Below, one piece after another: positions 56,495 through 64,000 of a stretch of 64,000 nucleotides of DNA; within the stretch, counting starts at the first letter, position 1, and each line of letters opens with the position of its first letter. The translations under genes were made by a program, and so were the position numbers. The DNA is taken from contig NZ_JAUSVX010000026.1 in NCBI RefSeq assembly GCF_030814995.1, positions 34,553 to 98,552 on the forward strand, written 5' to 3'. The DNA is from Labrys wisconsinensis (GTDB lineage Bacteria; Pseudomonadota; Alphaproteobacteria; Rhizobiales; Labraceae). The notes under the pieces were generated by a model. It was not told where the DNA came from, did not search any database, and worked only from the letters and a program-made list of their open reading frames with translations.

Positions 56495-57379
56495 ATGACC
56501 GAAACGCTCGGCGTCCTTGCCGCCGTCCTCTCCAGTGCCCTCGGCGGCACCGCGGTCGGCGCCACGCGCTACCTCGCCGGCACGCTCGATGCCGTCACGA
56601 CAGGCGCCGTGCGCTTCGCCGGCGGCTTCCTCATCTTGCTGCCGCTCGCCCTGTGGCGGGGCGATCCCTGGCCGGCCCGGCGCGACTGGCCCGGCGTCGC
56701 CGGCCTGGGCCTGCTGTTCTTCGGCCTGTTCCCGGTGCTGTTCAATGCGGCGCTGGCGCTCACCACCGCCGCGCGCGGCGCGCTCGCCCTCTCAACCCTG
56801 CCGCTGCTCACCATGGTCGCCGCCGCCGCGCTCGGCGTCGAGCCGCTCACCCCCCGCAAGAGCCTCGGCGTCGCCGTCGCCATCGGCGGCGTCGCGCTGG
56901 CGCTCGCCGGCAGCCTCACCGCCGCCCCGCCGGGCGCTTGGCGCGGCGACCTCGTCATGGTGGCGGCGGCCCTGTGCATGGCGCTCTACACCGTGTGGTC
57001 GCGCCCCTTCATCACCCGCAGCGCTCCCATCCCCTTCGCCGCGGCGGGCATGGGCGTCGGCGCCGCCGCCCTGACCGCCCTCGCCGTCCTGCGCGGCGGC
57101 CTGACCGAGCTCGCCGGCCTGTCCAGCCCGCAATGGCTCGCCTGCGCCTATCTCGCAGCGGTCTGCGGCGCCCTGATCTTCTTCCTCTGGGCCTATGCCA
57201 TGGGCCGGGCGCCGCCGACGCTGGTCGCCGTCTCGGTGGCGGTCAACCCGGTGACCGCCTCGCTGTTCGGCGTGCTGCTGCTGGGCGAGCCGGTGAGCCC
57301 CGCCCTGGTCCTCGGCCTCGTCCTGGTGCTCGCCGGCATCGCCATCGCCTCCGGCGGGCGCAGCCGCAAGGCAGCGTAG
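56495..57379 (+). CDS. EamA/DMT-family transporter
   Basis: Inner-membrane exporter of the drug/metabolite superfamily, 294 residues, ten helices in two EamA repeats (for example VTTGAVRFAGGFLILLPLAL and VAVSVAVNPVTASLFGVLLLGEPV). The start at 56495 (MTETLG) follows AGGAACC; an ATG-like start eight codons upstream is weaker. Family members export amino acids or metabolites. The divergent LysR gene is its likely regulator. Confidence 0.9.
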   Translation: MTETLGVLAAVLSSALGGTAVGATRYLAGTLDAVTTGAVRFAGGFLILLPLALWRGDPWPARRDWPGVAGLGLLFFGLFPVLFNAALALTTAARGALALSTLPLLTMVAAAALGVEPLTPRKSLGVAVAIGGVALALAGSLTAAPPGAWRGDLVMVAAALCMALYTVWSRPFITRSAPIPFAAAGMGVGAAALTALAVLRGGLTELAGLSSPQWLACAYLAAVCGALIFFLWAYAMGRAPPTLVAVSVAVNPVTASLFGVLLLGEPVSPALVLGLVLVLAGIAIASGGRSRKAA

Positions 57380-57839
57380 AGCGCCCTCGCGTCAGGGAGC
57401 GCGCAGCCGCGTCGGTGCCCGACAACGGCCGCGACATCGATGGATCGAACCGCACCGATGAGGCGGATGTCACCACGACGACCGCCTCGATTTGCAGCCG
57501 CCTCGATTTGCAGCTTGCCGCAGCGGCACCCGCACGCTAGCTTCGGTTGCAGTGCACCCAGATTGCGCGGGTGCGGGGCTCGGGGGAGCTTCATGCCGGA
57601 TGGCGTTGGCGCCACTCGCGGGCGAGTGGTTGCGTGTTTTGGCTTGAACGGCGCCCCGTCGAGCGCCTGCGCAAAGTCGCGGTGCGTCAGTTGGGAGCCG
57701 TACGCCCGCGCCGACGCGGCCAAGGATGACCGACGTCAGAACATTCGAGCATGCCGCCCGCGCTCGTCGAAAATCTTCCGGAGCAAGACCTCGCCCGGGG
57801 CTGCCCGCACCGGTGGACATAATACGGCTGAAGAGCGCA
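57380..57839. other. Intergenic region with repeat copy B
   Basis: This 460-bp gap is GC-rich and carries repeat copy B in its middle. From about 57835 the sequence turns AT-rich. No convincing gene besides the one starting at 57840, whose frame is open upstream but in GC-rich DNA unlike the rest of it. Confidence 0.45.
57516..57620. repeat. Repeat element copy B, before an AT-rich orphan module
   Basis: Partner of 40341-40440, with TGCGGGGCTCGGGGGAGC exact at 57572-57589. Differences between copies on the minus strand often fall on third positions of a frame reading LPRAPHPxNxxALQPxL, so a short coding function cannot be excluded. Otherwise it is a mobile or structural repeat. Confidence 0.6.
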
Positions 57840-58712
57840 ATGCATAAAATAAACAATAGATCGATTATAGATCGCGGATACAGCTTACTCGGATTGATAT
57901 ACCTGACATTAATATTTTCATTACTCCTGGGAATTCAATCTTGTATGGCTCGATCCACCTCATCGTGGGCCACCCTGCCCGACGGGCGGGTCGTCATCGA
58001 GATCTTCAACGAGCGCCTCGCCTTCTCCCCCTCCGACGACGGCTATGTATCGTTCAGCAGGTACGACGACGGGACATATCACGTGATGTCGCTGGCGGAG
58101 GTGATCGGGGACGCAGATGATGCCAGAGCCTTCTTCGACAAGGACAGATCTTCCCGGTCGGGCATCACCGTCAACCTTTCGACCAATCCCGCCTCGAACA
58201 AAGCCCCGGGCCGGCCTTTCCTGGGCGCATTCGATTGGAACGCCATCCCGCGCACAAATCCAACAAAGCTGCTGGCCTTCGAAATCTTGTCCGACAATCC
58301 ACTCATTGAGGGAGTCAGGGGGTGGCTTCGCCCGCACCAACGCGAACAATTGCCGCCAACCGATCGCTACCCACTCGCATCGGCGACGAGTGAATACGGC
58401 TTTACATCCTATCCAATCAGCAGAACCTTCAATCATCTGCAGAAAGAGGAGCCGATCGAGACCCTGTATATACTACCGGGCTCCCATCGCTCCCCGCCTT
58501 TGAGGGGCAATCTCGCAATCCTATGCAGATGGCTGGGATCACCTTGGCGGCACTGCGAGTTCACGCAGTACAGCAAAGACATGCTTATCAGAATGTTTTG
58601 GCAATGGCCTGAGAACGAATTTCCAGAAGGTTCGTGGCAGACTGTCGATCGGCTGTCGCGAGCTATTGCTGGTCATATCTTCATCGATCGAGGGGAAGGG
58701 GATTTTGAATGA
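57840..58712 (+). CDS. Hypothetical membrane-anchored protein before the RTX gene
   Basis: A 290-residue protein not recognised. One N-terminal hydrophobic segment (residues 14-34, YSLLGLIYLTLIFSLLLGIQ) ends at Cys35, a weak lipobox, so it is anchored with the rest in the periplasm. The soluble part contains PDGRVVIEIFNERLAFSP and a Trp-rich end (WLGSPWRHCEF, MFWQWPENEFPEGSW). The start at 57840 is where AT-richer coding begins; an extension to 57726 is possible. Its stop overlaps the RTX start (ATGA), so the two are translationally coupled. An accessory or protective role for the RTX protein is only inference. Confidence 0.65.
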   Translation: MHKINNRSIIDRGYSLLGLIYLTLIFSLLLGIQSCMARSTSSWATLPDGRVVIEIFNERLAFSPSDDGYVSFSRYDDGTYHVMSLAEVIGDADDARAFFDKDRSSRSGITVNLSTNPASNKAPGRPFLGAFDWNAIPRTNPTKLLAFEILSDNPLIEGVRGWLRPHQREQLPPTDRYPLASATSEYGFTSYPISRTFNHLQKEEPIETLYILPGSHRSPPLRGNLAILCRWLGSPWRHCEFTQYSKDMLIRMFWQWPENEFPEGSWQTVDRLSRAIAGHIFIDRGEGDFE

Positions 58713-61700
58713 CATTCTCCATCACTGATAGTTTCGTCCTTGAGCAAATCCGTATCGCAGGATTAGCGAATAATTGGCAGTCAACCTACGAATTAGTATA
58801 CGAAGCACTCACCAATCCTGAAACCGGCGAAAGATATGAAACTGTAGATCCCGCAGTCTACATCTGGGTTGAGGGTGCAAAGAAAGTCAATGGGAGCGAA
58901 GGTGCATTCGCCGCCTATATTCGCGACTATACCGCTCGGCAGTACGAAATTCGCAACGGAAGTCCTGCTCAAGATATTTCTGAGCTTATACAGAACGCCT
59001 CGGATCAAATAGCCAGCAATTTCGCAAAGCAGTTATTATACGGAAACACAGACACATCATTTGATGCTCTTCCACTTTCCACAGCCTCTCTGCCTAGCCT
59101 CCATGTTGTCGGTTTAAATGACGCAGCCGGCGCAGCGTCAAGGGTTTTTCCTGCAGCAACGTCAACTGGGAACGACAACTACTCCCCCTGGGCGGGTACG
59201 GTCTTGTTCACAAATCTTGGTGACGGATCATTCTTCCGCGATTGGGCTTTGACCCGCGGCACGTCGGATTTCAAAAAAGAATCTGGAGTTTACGACCTGA
59301 TCGCCATCGCACAAACGGTGGTTGAGCTAAAGACCTTTGAACGTTTTCTTCAGACAGTTATGGCCGGAGAGTTCGGCACGTATTTGGCGGTTCGCGACCT
59401 TGGAGACATCGCTCGCACAGAAAACACAGATGCTGCCAATGTATTCCTTAAGGGCTCCTACGGTGACGATGTCGCAACGGCGTATGACATTGGAGCATCC
59501 ATCTTTGATGATTTCACCGGCATCGTCCAATCCCAATGGTATAGTGTGGGTAGCGTGCGGTCCGACTCCGGTTCCAAGGCCCTCACGCTCACTTCTGACA
59601 ATGCCATGGTTCACGCGGGAGCGGGGAGCGATGAAATCAATGCAGACGCTTCCTGGAGCGCCGCATCTGCCCGAGGCGGACTTGCGGTCATAGACGGCGG
59701 AGATGGGTCGGATATCCTGAGTTATGCGAGCTTCGCAGCTTACATATCCATTTACTTGGAAGCCGAAGGAGCATTTGGGTATCGGGCACTTGTTCGGAAA
59801 AGTGATGATGCCCCTCTGGGTTCTCGCGATGCAGTTTACAATGTCGAGAAGATCATAGGGACTGATCAGGCAGACAAAGCAGTATTACCGAGCAATTTTA
59901 GCAAGCAGAATCTGAAGCTAGATCTCGGGGCCGGCCAGAATGAGGTGACCTACAAAGCCTCGACCGAGGCCGCCCCCCCAGCCACCGGCCACCTCAAGAT
60001 CAACTTCGCGACCACCACGGCCGATGGCACACCGGTGGGAACGACACAAAACACCATCACCATCGACGACGGCATCGATGCGGACAATCGCAACGCTCCC
60101 ATGCTGTTCGTCGACGGCCACCAGCTCATCGGCGGCGCCACCTTCGTCTACGACAAGACCGACGTCTACAGGGCGGGCGACATCCCGAATCATGCGCTGT
60201 TCCGCCCGCAAGGCGAGTATGCCGGCTACGGGCAGGACATCACCCAGGCCGACTACAACACCTATTATGCCGAGGCCGTCGCCAACATGTTCAAGAATGC
60301 CGGCGCGCTCAGCGCCACCGGCAATCTCTTCGGCATCAGCATGGGCCTGCTGTTCGCCACGAACGATCTGGCCCAGCTCAGCAATTTCGAGTCGGCCTGG
60401 GTCTCCGACTGGCAGACGAGGACCGTCGGGCTGTGGGGCGAGATCTACCAGCTCTCCGGCACGACGCTGACCGTCGACTGGCGGACCGGGGATCCTGCCA
60501 AGCCCTACACGATCACCATCAACAACTGGCACCAGGGCGACTTCGGCATCAGCCTGACGCAGCTCGGCCTGAGCAATGCGCTCGATTCCGGCACCAATGC
60601 CGACGGCATCCATACCAATATCGAGAGCGGCTCCGTTCCGGTCTCGGTCTATCGGCAGCAGCTCGCGACGATCGGCTACGGCTTGGGCGAGGACTTCGCC
60701 TCGTCGGGCTTTGCAGCCCTGGCGGCCGCGGGCGACGACGACTCGCTGATGCTGATGGGATCCGACGCCGCGAACACGCTGACCGGCGGCGCCGGCGGGG
60801 ACTTCCTCAACGGGCGCACCGGCAACGACACGCTCGAAGGTGGCGAGGGCTCCGACACCTACTTCTTCAACACGGGAGACGGAGCCGACACGATCAGGGA
60901 CAGCAGCGGCCGCATCGTGTTCCAGGACGGCATCGACCTCGCCGCGGTGACCAGGCAGCTCGTCGTCGGGGCGAGCGGGTTCAAGGACATCCTCGTCACC
61001 TACGGCGCGGACACGATCCGCATCCTGGGGAACGGCGCCGACGCCGATCTCGGAGCCTGGACCTTCGAGACGACGGTGATCAGCCAGGTGCCGATGCGCG
61101 ACTATGACGGGCCTCGCCCGCCCTACAGCACGACGCCGAGCGCCGGGCGCGACTCCCTCAGCGGCGATGCCGGCGCCAATGTCCTGGCGGGCGGCGCCGG
61201 CGACGACCTGCTCTCCGGCGGCAAGGGCGCCGACACCTACGTCTTCAACCTCGGCGACGGCAAGGACATCATCCGCGAGGAGCTGATCACCCAGGACAGG
61301 AACATCATCCAGCTCGGCACGGGCATCGCGCCGACGAACGTCCTCGTGGTGCAATCCGCCGGCGGCGGCGATTTCGTGCTCCGCATCGGAAGCGGCGGCG
61401 ACGAGCTGACCCTGCAGAACCGCCTGATCACGGCGTCCGCCAGCCTGGACGAAGTCCATTTCGCCGACGGCACGGTCTGGACGATGCGGGACCTCCTCGC
61501 ACGCTCCAGCGCCCCCACATCCGGGGATCAGACGATCTATGGCGACATCTTCGCCAACGAGATCGGCGGCGGCGCCGGCAACGACCTGCTCATCGGCAAG
61601 GCCGGAGAGGACATCTACCGCTTCAACCTCGGCGACGGCCGCGACACCATCCGCGACGGCGGCCTCTCCACCGAGATCGACACGCTCGTCTTCGGACCGA

Positions 61701-64000
61701 ACATCCAGGCCGCCGCGGTGACGGTGGTCGCGAATGGCGACAGTATCGAGCTGCGCGTCAACGCCAGCGATATCGTCGTGCTCGAGAACGCCGTGAAGGG
61801 CGTCCGCTTCAGCGCCGACGCCGTCCGCTTCGCCGATGGCACGCTCTGGAGCTATGATGATCTTCTCGCCAAGATCGGGCTTCATGGCCAGACGATCACC
61901 GGCACGTCGGCCGCCGAAACCCTGACGGGAACAGCGTTGGCCGACGTCATCGACGGGCGCGGCGGCGCCGACCAGCTCAACGGCGGCGAGGGCGGCGACA
62001 CCTACCTGTTCCGCGCCGGATCCGGCAACGACACAATCACGGAGAATGCCGGCCCGACCGCGACGGACAAGGTCGTTCTCGAGGGGCTCAATCCCGGCGA
62101 CGTCTCCTTCGCACGCGCTTCGAGCAACCTCGTCGTCACCATCCTCGCCACGGGCGAAACACTGACAGTCCTGGGACATTTCACCGGAACGCTCAACGGC
62201 ATCGAGCAGGTGATCTTTTCCGGCGGCCAGGCCTGGTCCCGCGACCGGATCGAGGACGCGGTCCGCAATGACGGCGTCATCACCATCCGGGGCACGAATT
62301 TCGTCGACACGCTGACCGGCACCAGCGGCGCCGACCGTTTCCTCGGCCTCGAAGGCAACGACACCATGTCGGGAGGGGCGGGTGTCGACCGCTACGTGAT
62401 TGCCGGAGCGGACGGCACGGACATCATCAACGACGGCGGAAGCGACGCCTCGGAGATCGACATCGTCGAATTTGCCGCCGGCATCGCACCCGGCGACGTC
62501 GTGGTGTCGCAGGACGCGGCCGGCGAAGATTTGATCCTGTCGATCAACGGATTGACCACGAGGACGATCCTCGACGGCAGGATCGTTTCCGAGACTGCGG
62601 GCGCCGATGAAGTCCGCTTCTCCGACGGCACGGTCTGGTCCTATGCCGTGCTGTGGGAAAAGTCTGTCACCGCGACCGCCGGAGCCGACCGCTTCTTCGG
62701 AGACGCCCGCGCCAACACGATCTCCGGCGGCGCCGGGGACGATGCCCTGACCGGACGCGGCGGCGACGATACGCTGGCCGGCGGCAGCGGCAACGACGTC
62801 CTGGATGGCGGCGAGGGGAACGATGTCCTCGACGGCGGCGCCGGCAACGACACACTCAGAGGCGGCGCCGGCAACGACACCTATGGGGTCGATGCCGCCG
62901 GCGACCTCGTCATCGAGAACGCCGCCGAGGGGACCGACACGATCCAGACCACGCTGGCGAGCTACACGCTCGGCGCCAATGTCGAGAACCTCACCTTCAC
63001 CGGCACCGGCGCGTTCGCCGGCACCGGCAACACCCTGGCCAACCTCATCGTCGGCGGCAGCGGCAGCGACACGCTGAACGGCGGCTCCGGCAATGACACA
63101 CTCGACGGCGGCGCCGGCGGCGACACGCTGATCGGCGGCCTCGGCAACGACGTCTTCATCGTCGACAGCGCCGGAGACAGCGTGGTCGAGAACGCCTCCG
63201 AGGGCCTCGACGAGGTCCGCACCACGCTCGGCAGCTACACGCTCGGCGCCAATGTCGAGAACCTCACCGGCACGGCGACCACGGGGCAGATCCTGACGGG
63301 CAACGCCCTCGCCAACACCATCACCGGCGGTGCCGGCAACGACGCCCTCGACGGCGGCGACGGCAACGACGTGCTCGACGGTCGCGGCGGTGACGACACC
63401 CTGACCGGCGGCCTCGGCGCCGATACCTACTATGTCGACTCCATCGGCGACGTGATCGTCGAGGCCGCCGTCGGCGGCTCCGACACGGTCATCACCACCC
63501 TGGCCGGCTACACGCTGATCACCGGTGTCGAGAACCTGACTTATGCCGGCACCGGCGCCTTCACCGGCACGGGCAACAGCGCCGCCAACGTCCTGACCGG
63601 CGGATCCGGCAACGATGTGCTCAGCGGCAGCGGCGGTGCCGACACGCTGAACGGGGGCGGCGGCAACGACACGCTCGACGGCGGCACCGGCAATGACACG
63701 CTGATCGGCGGCGCCGGCAATGACGTCTATGTCGTCGACGCCGTCGGCGACGTGGTCACGGAGAATGCCGGCGAGGGCACCGACGAGATCCGCACCACGC
63801 TCGCCGTCATCGCGGCGCTGGCGGCCAATGTCGAGAACCTCACCTATACCGGCACCGCGGCCTTCGCCGGCACCGGCAACGGCCTCGACAACGTCATCAC
63901 CGGCAGCAGCGGCAACGACACGCTCACCGGCGACGCCGGCAACGACAGGCTCGATGGCGGGGCCGGCAACGACACGCTGCTCGGTGGTACCGGCGACGAT
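58709..64000 (+). CDS. Giant RTX (hemolysin-type Ca-binding) protein, 3'-truncated
   Basis: At least 1764 codons, open to the right edge. RTX proteins are secreted by type I systems and fold on binding Ca2+ to GGxGxD nonapeptides. Residues 1-300 are novel; a first RTX-like patch (GGDGSDILSYASF) lies near 340. Residues 405-680 form a non-repeat domain with NWHQGDFGISLTQLGLS. From about 685 onward come blocks of GGAGGD/GNDTLEGG repeats alternating with FNLGDGKDIIRE-type HCBP segments, and from about 1385 tandem ~100-residue units (GNDTYVVD...ENA-EGTDEIRTTL...NVENLTYTGT). No signal peptide. Base composition changes sharply at about residue 406. Adhesin, lipase-like or toxin roles are all possible. 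Confidence 0.88.
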   Translation, partial: MTFSITDSFVLEQIRIAGLANNWQSTYELVYEALTNPETGERYETVDPAVYIWVEGAKKVNGSEGAFAAYIRDYTARQYEIRNGSPAQDISELIQNASDQIASNFAKQLLYGNTDTSFDALPLSTASLPSLHVVGLNDAAGAASRVFPAATSTGNDNYSPWAGTVLFTNLGDGSFFRDWALTRGTSDFKKESGVYDLIAIAQTVVELKTFERFLQTVMAGEFGTYLAVRDLGDIARTENTDAANVFLKGSYGDDVATAYDIGASIFDDFTGIVQSQWYSVGSVRSDSGSKALTLTSDNAMVHAGAGSDEINADASWSAASARGGLAVIDGGDGSDILSYASFAAYISIYLEAEGAFGYRALVRKSDDAPLGSRDAVYNVEKIIGTDQADKAVLPSNFSKQNLKLDLGAGQNEVTYKASTEAAPPATGHLKINFATTTADGTPVGTTQNTITIDDGIDADNRNAPMLFVDGHQLIGGATFVYDKTDVYRAGDIPNHALFRPQGEYAGYGQDITQADYNTYYAEAVANMFKNAGALSATGNLFGISMGLLFATNDLAQLSNFESAWVSDWQTRTVGLWGEIYQLSGTTLTVDWRTGDPAKPYTITINNWHQGDFGISLTQLGLSNALDSGTNADGIHTNIESGSVPVSVYRQQLATIGYGLGEDFASSGFAALAAAGDDDSLMLMGSDAANTLTGGAGGDFLNGRTGNDTLEGGEGSDTYFFNTGDGADTIRDSSGRIVFQDGIDLAAVTRQLVVGASGFKDILVTYGADTIRILGNGADADLGAWTFETTVISQVPMRDYDGPRPPYSTTPSAGRDSLSGDAGANVLAGGAGDDLLSGGKGADTYVFNLGDGKDIIREELITQDRNIIQLGTGIAPTNVLVVQSAGGGDFVLRIGSGGDELTLQNRLITASASLDEVHFADGTVWTMRDLLARSSAPTSGDQTIYGDIFANEIGGGAGNDLLIGKAGEDIYRFNLGDGRDTIRDGGLSTEIDTLVFGPNIQAAAVTVVANGDSIELRVNASDIVVLENAVKGVRFSADAVRFADGTLWSYDDLLAKIGLHGQTITGTSAAETLTGTALADVIDGRGGADQLNGGEGGDTYLFRAGSGNDTITENAGPTATDKVVLEGLNPGDVSFARASSNLVVTILATGETLTVLGHFTGTLNGIEQVIFSGGQAWSRDRIEDAVRNDGVITIRGTNFVDTLTGTSGADRFLGLEGNDTMSGGAGVDRYVIAGADGTDIINDGGSDASEIDIVEFAAGIAPGDVVVSQDAAGEDLILSINGLTTRTILDGRIVSETAGADEVRFSDGTVWSYAVLWEKSVTATAGADRFFGDARANTISGGAGDDALTGRGGDDTLAGGSGNDVLDGGEGNDVLDGGAGNDTLRGGAGNDTYGVDAAGDLVIENAAEGTDTIQTTLASYTLGANVENLTFTGTGAFAGTGNTLANLIVGGSGSDTLNGGSGNDTLDGGAGGDTLIGGLGNDVFIVDSAGDSVVENASEGLDEVRTTLGSYTLGANVENLTGTATTGQILTGNALANTITGGAGNDALDGGDGNDVLDGRGGDDTLTGGLGADTYYVDSIGDVIVEAAVGGSDTVITTLAGYTLITGVENLTYAGTGAFTGTGNSAANVLTGGSGNDVLSGSGGADTLNGGGGNDTLDGGTGNDTLIGGAGNDVYVVDAVGDVVTENAGEGTDEIRTTLAVIAALAANVENLTYTGTAAFAGTGNGLDNVITGSSGNDTLTGDAGNDRLDGGAGNDTLLGGTGDD
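62860..63910 (+). repeat. Tandem ~300-bp degenerate repeats inside the RTX gene
   Basis: Four successive units (around 62870, 63110, 63415 and 63710) each encode a GGxGND block, a D-x-Y/F-x-VD-x-x-GD segment, an ENA-x-EGxD stretch, a TTL-x-x-YTLGANVENLT strand and a TGTGAFxGTGN turn. They suggest expansion by recombination and probably continue past the window's end. Confidence 0.75.

Noticed and set aside
59918..62179. Long minus-strand open frame opposite the RTX gene
   Set aside because: It mirrors the regular GC-rich repeat codons of the plus strand, has Asp/Val/Gly-biased content and no domain; the plus strand has clear RTX motifs.
62680..64000. Regular repeats that might suggest a CRISPR array
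   Set aside because: The repeats are in-frame, degenerate and encode RTX nonapeptides; there are no short identical repeats with unique spacers.

Overview
The window is GC-rich (mostly in the mid to high 60s percent by eye), densely coded DNA. It looks like a soil or plant-associated alphaproteobacterium of the Hyphomicrobiales (Rhizobiales). The reasons are the many sugar/polyol ABC transporters with SorC, LacI and Gfo/Idh/MocA partners, a close look-alike of the rhizobial 1,5-anhydro-D-fructose reductase, and two families of palindromic intergenic repeats of the kind common in that order. The genus cannot be fixed from the sequence alone. I see no rRNA, tRNA, CRISPR array or intact insertion sequence.

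Layout. 0-2 kb: the 3' end of a C39-peptidase/ABC bacteriocin-type exporter, cut by the left edge. 2-8.3 kb: a SorC-type regulator and a polyol-type ABC importer (binding protein, two permeases, ATPase) with a polyol-type dehydrogenase. 8.4-9.3 kb: a DUF1778/GNAT toxin-antitoxin pair with its own palindromic operator. 9.5-16 kb (minus): a membrane diguanylate cyclase, a four-gene SDR/GMC/Dabb/HpxZ-like operon and a second GMC oxidoreductase. 16.2-20.7 kb (minus): a glucose/mannose-type ABC importer. 20.8-26.7 kb: a LacI-controlled catabolic group (ECH, CoA-transferase, anhydrofructose-reductase-like enzyme, LacI) facing a DUF993 aldolase-like gene across two GGAACGTTCC-type operators. 31.7-39 kb: msrA, small proteins and a fructose/ribose-type ABC operon with an isomerase and a Gfo/Idh enzyme. 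41.8-57.4 kb: a sterol-desaturase-family enzyme, a spermidine-synthase-like membrane protein, an MFS pump, an SGNH hydrolase, a TetR-RND efflux unit, a LacI gene facing a 67-residue protein across three operators, and a LysR/EamA pair.

Three visibly AT-richer patches interrupt this. (i) 26.8-31.3 kb holds a DUF1796 protein and, separately, the most interesting locus: a PatA/PatG-type subtilisin with a Cys-Gly linker and a PatG-like C-terminal region, followed by two small Cys-rich peptides that share a leader motif and carry eight cysteines each. This is a candidate ribosomal peptide (RiPP) system with no recognised modifying enzyme. (ii) 40.5-41.8 kb holds an orphan membrane protein and an orphan soluble protein. 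(iii) 57.8-59.9 kb holds an orphan anchored protein overlapping the start of a giant RTX protein that runs off the right edge. Inside that RTX gene the base composition jumps near 59.93 kb. Patches (ii) and (iii) are both preceded by copies of the same ~100-bp repeat.
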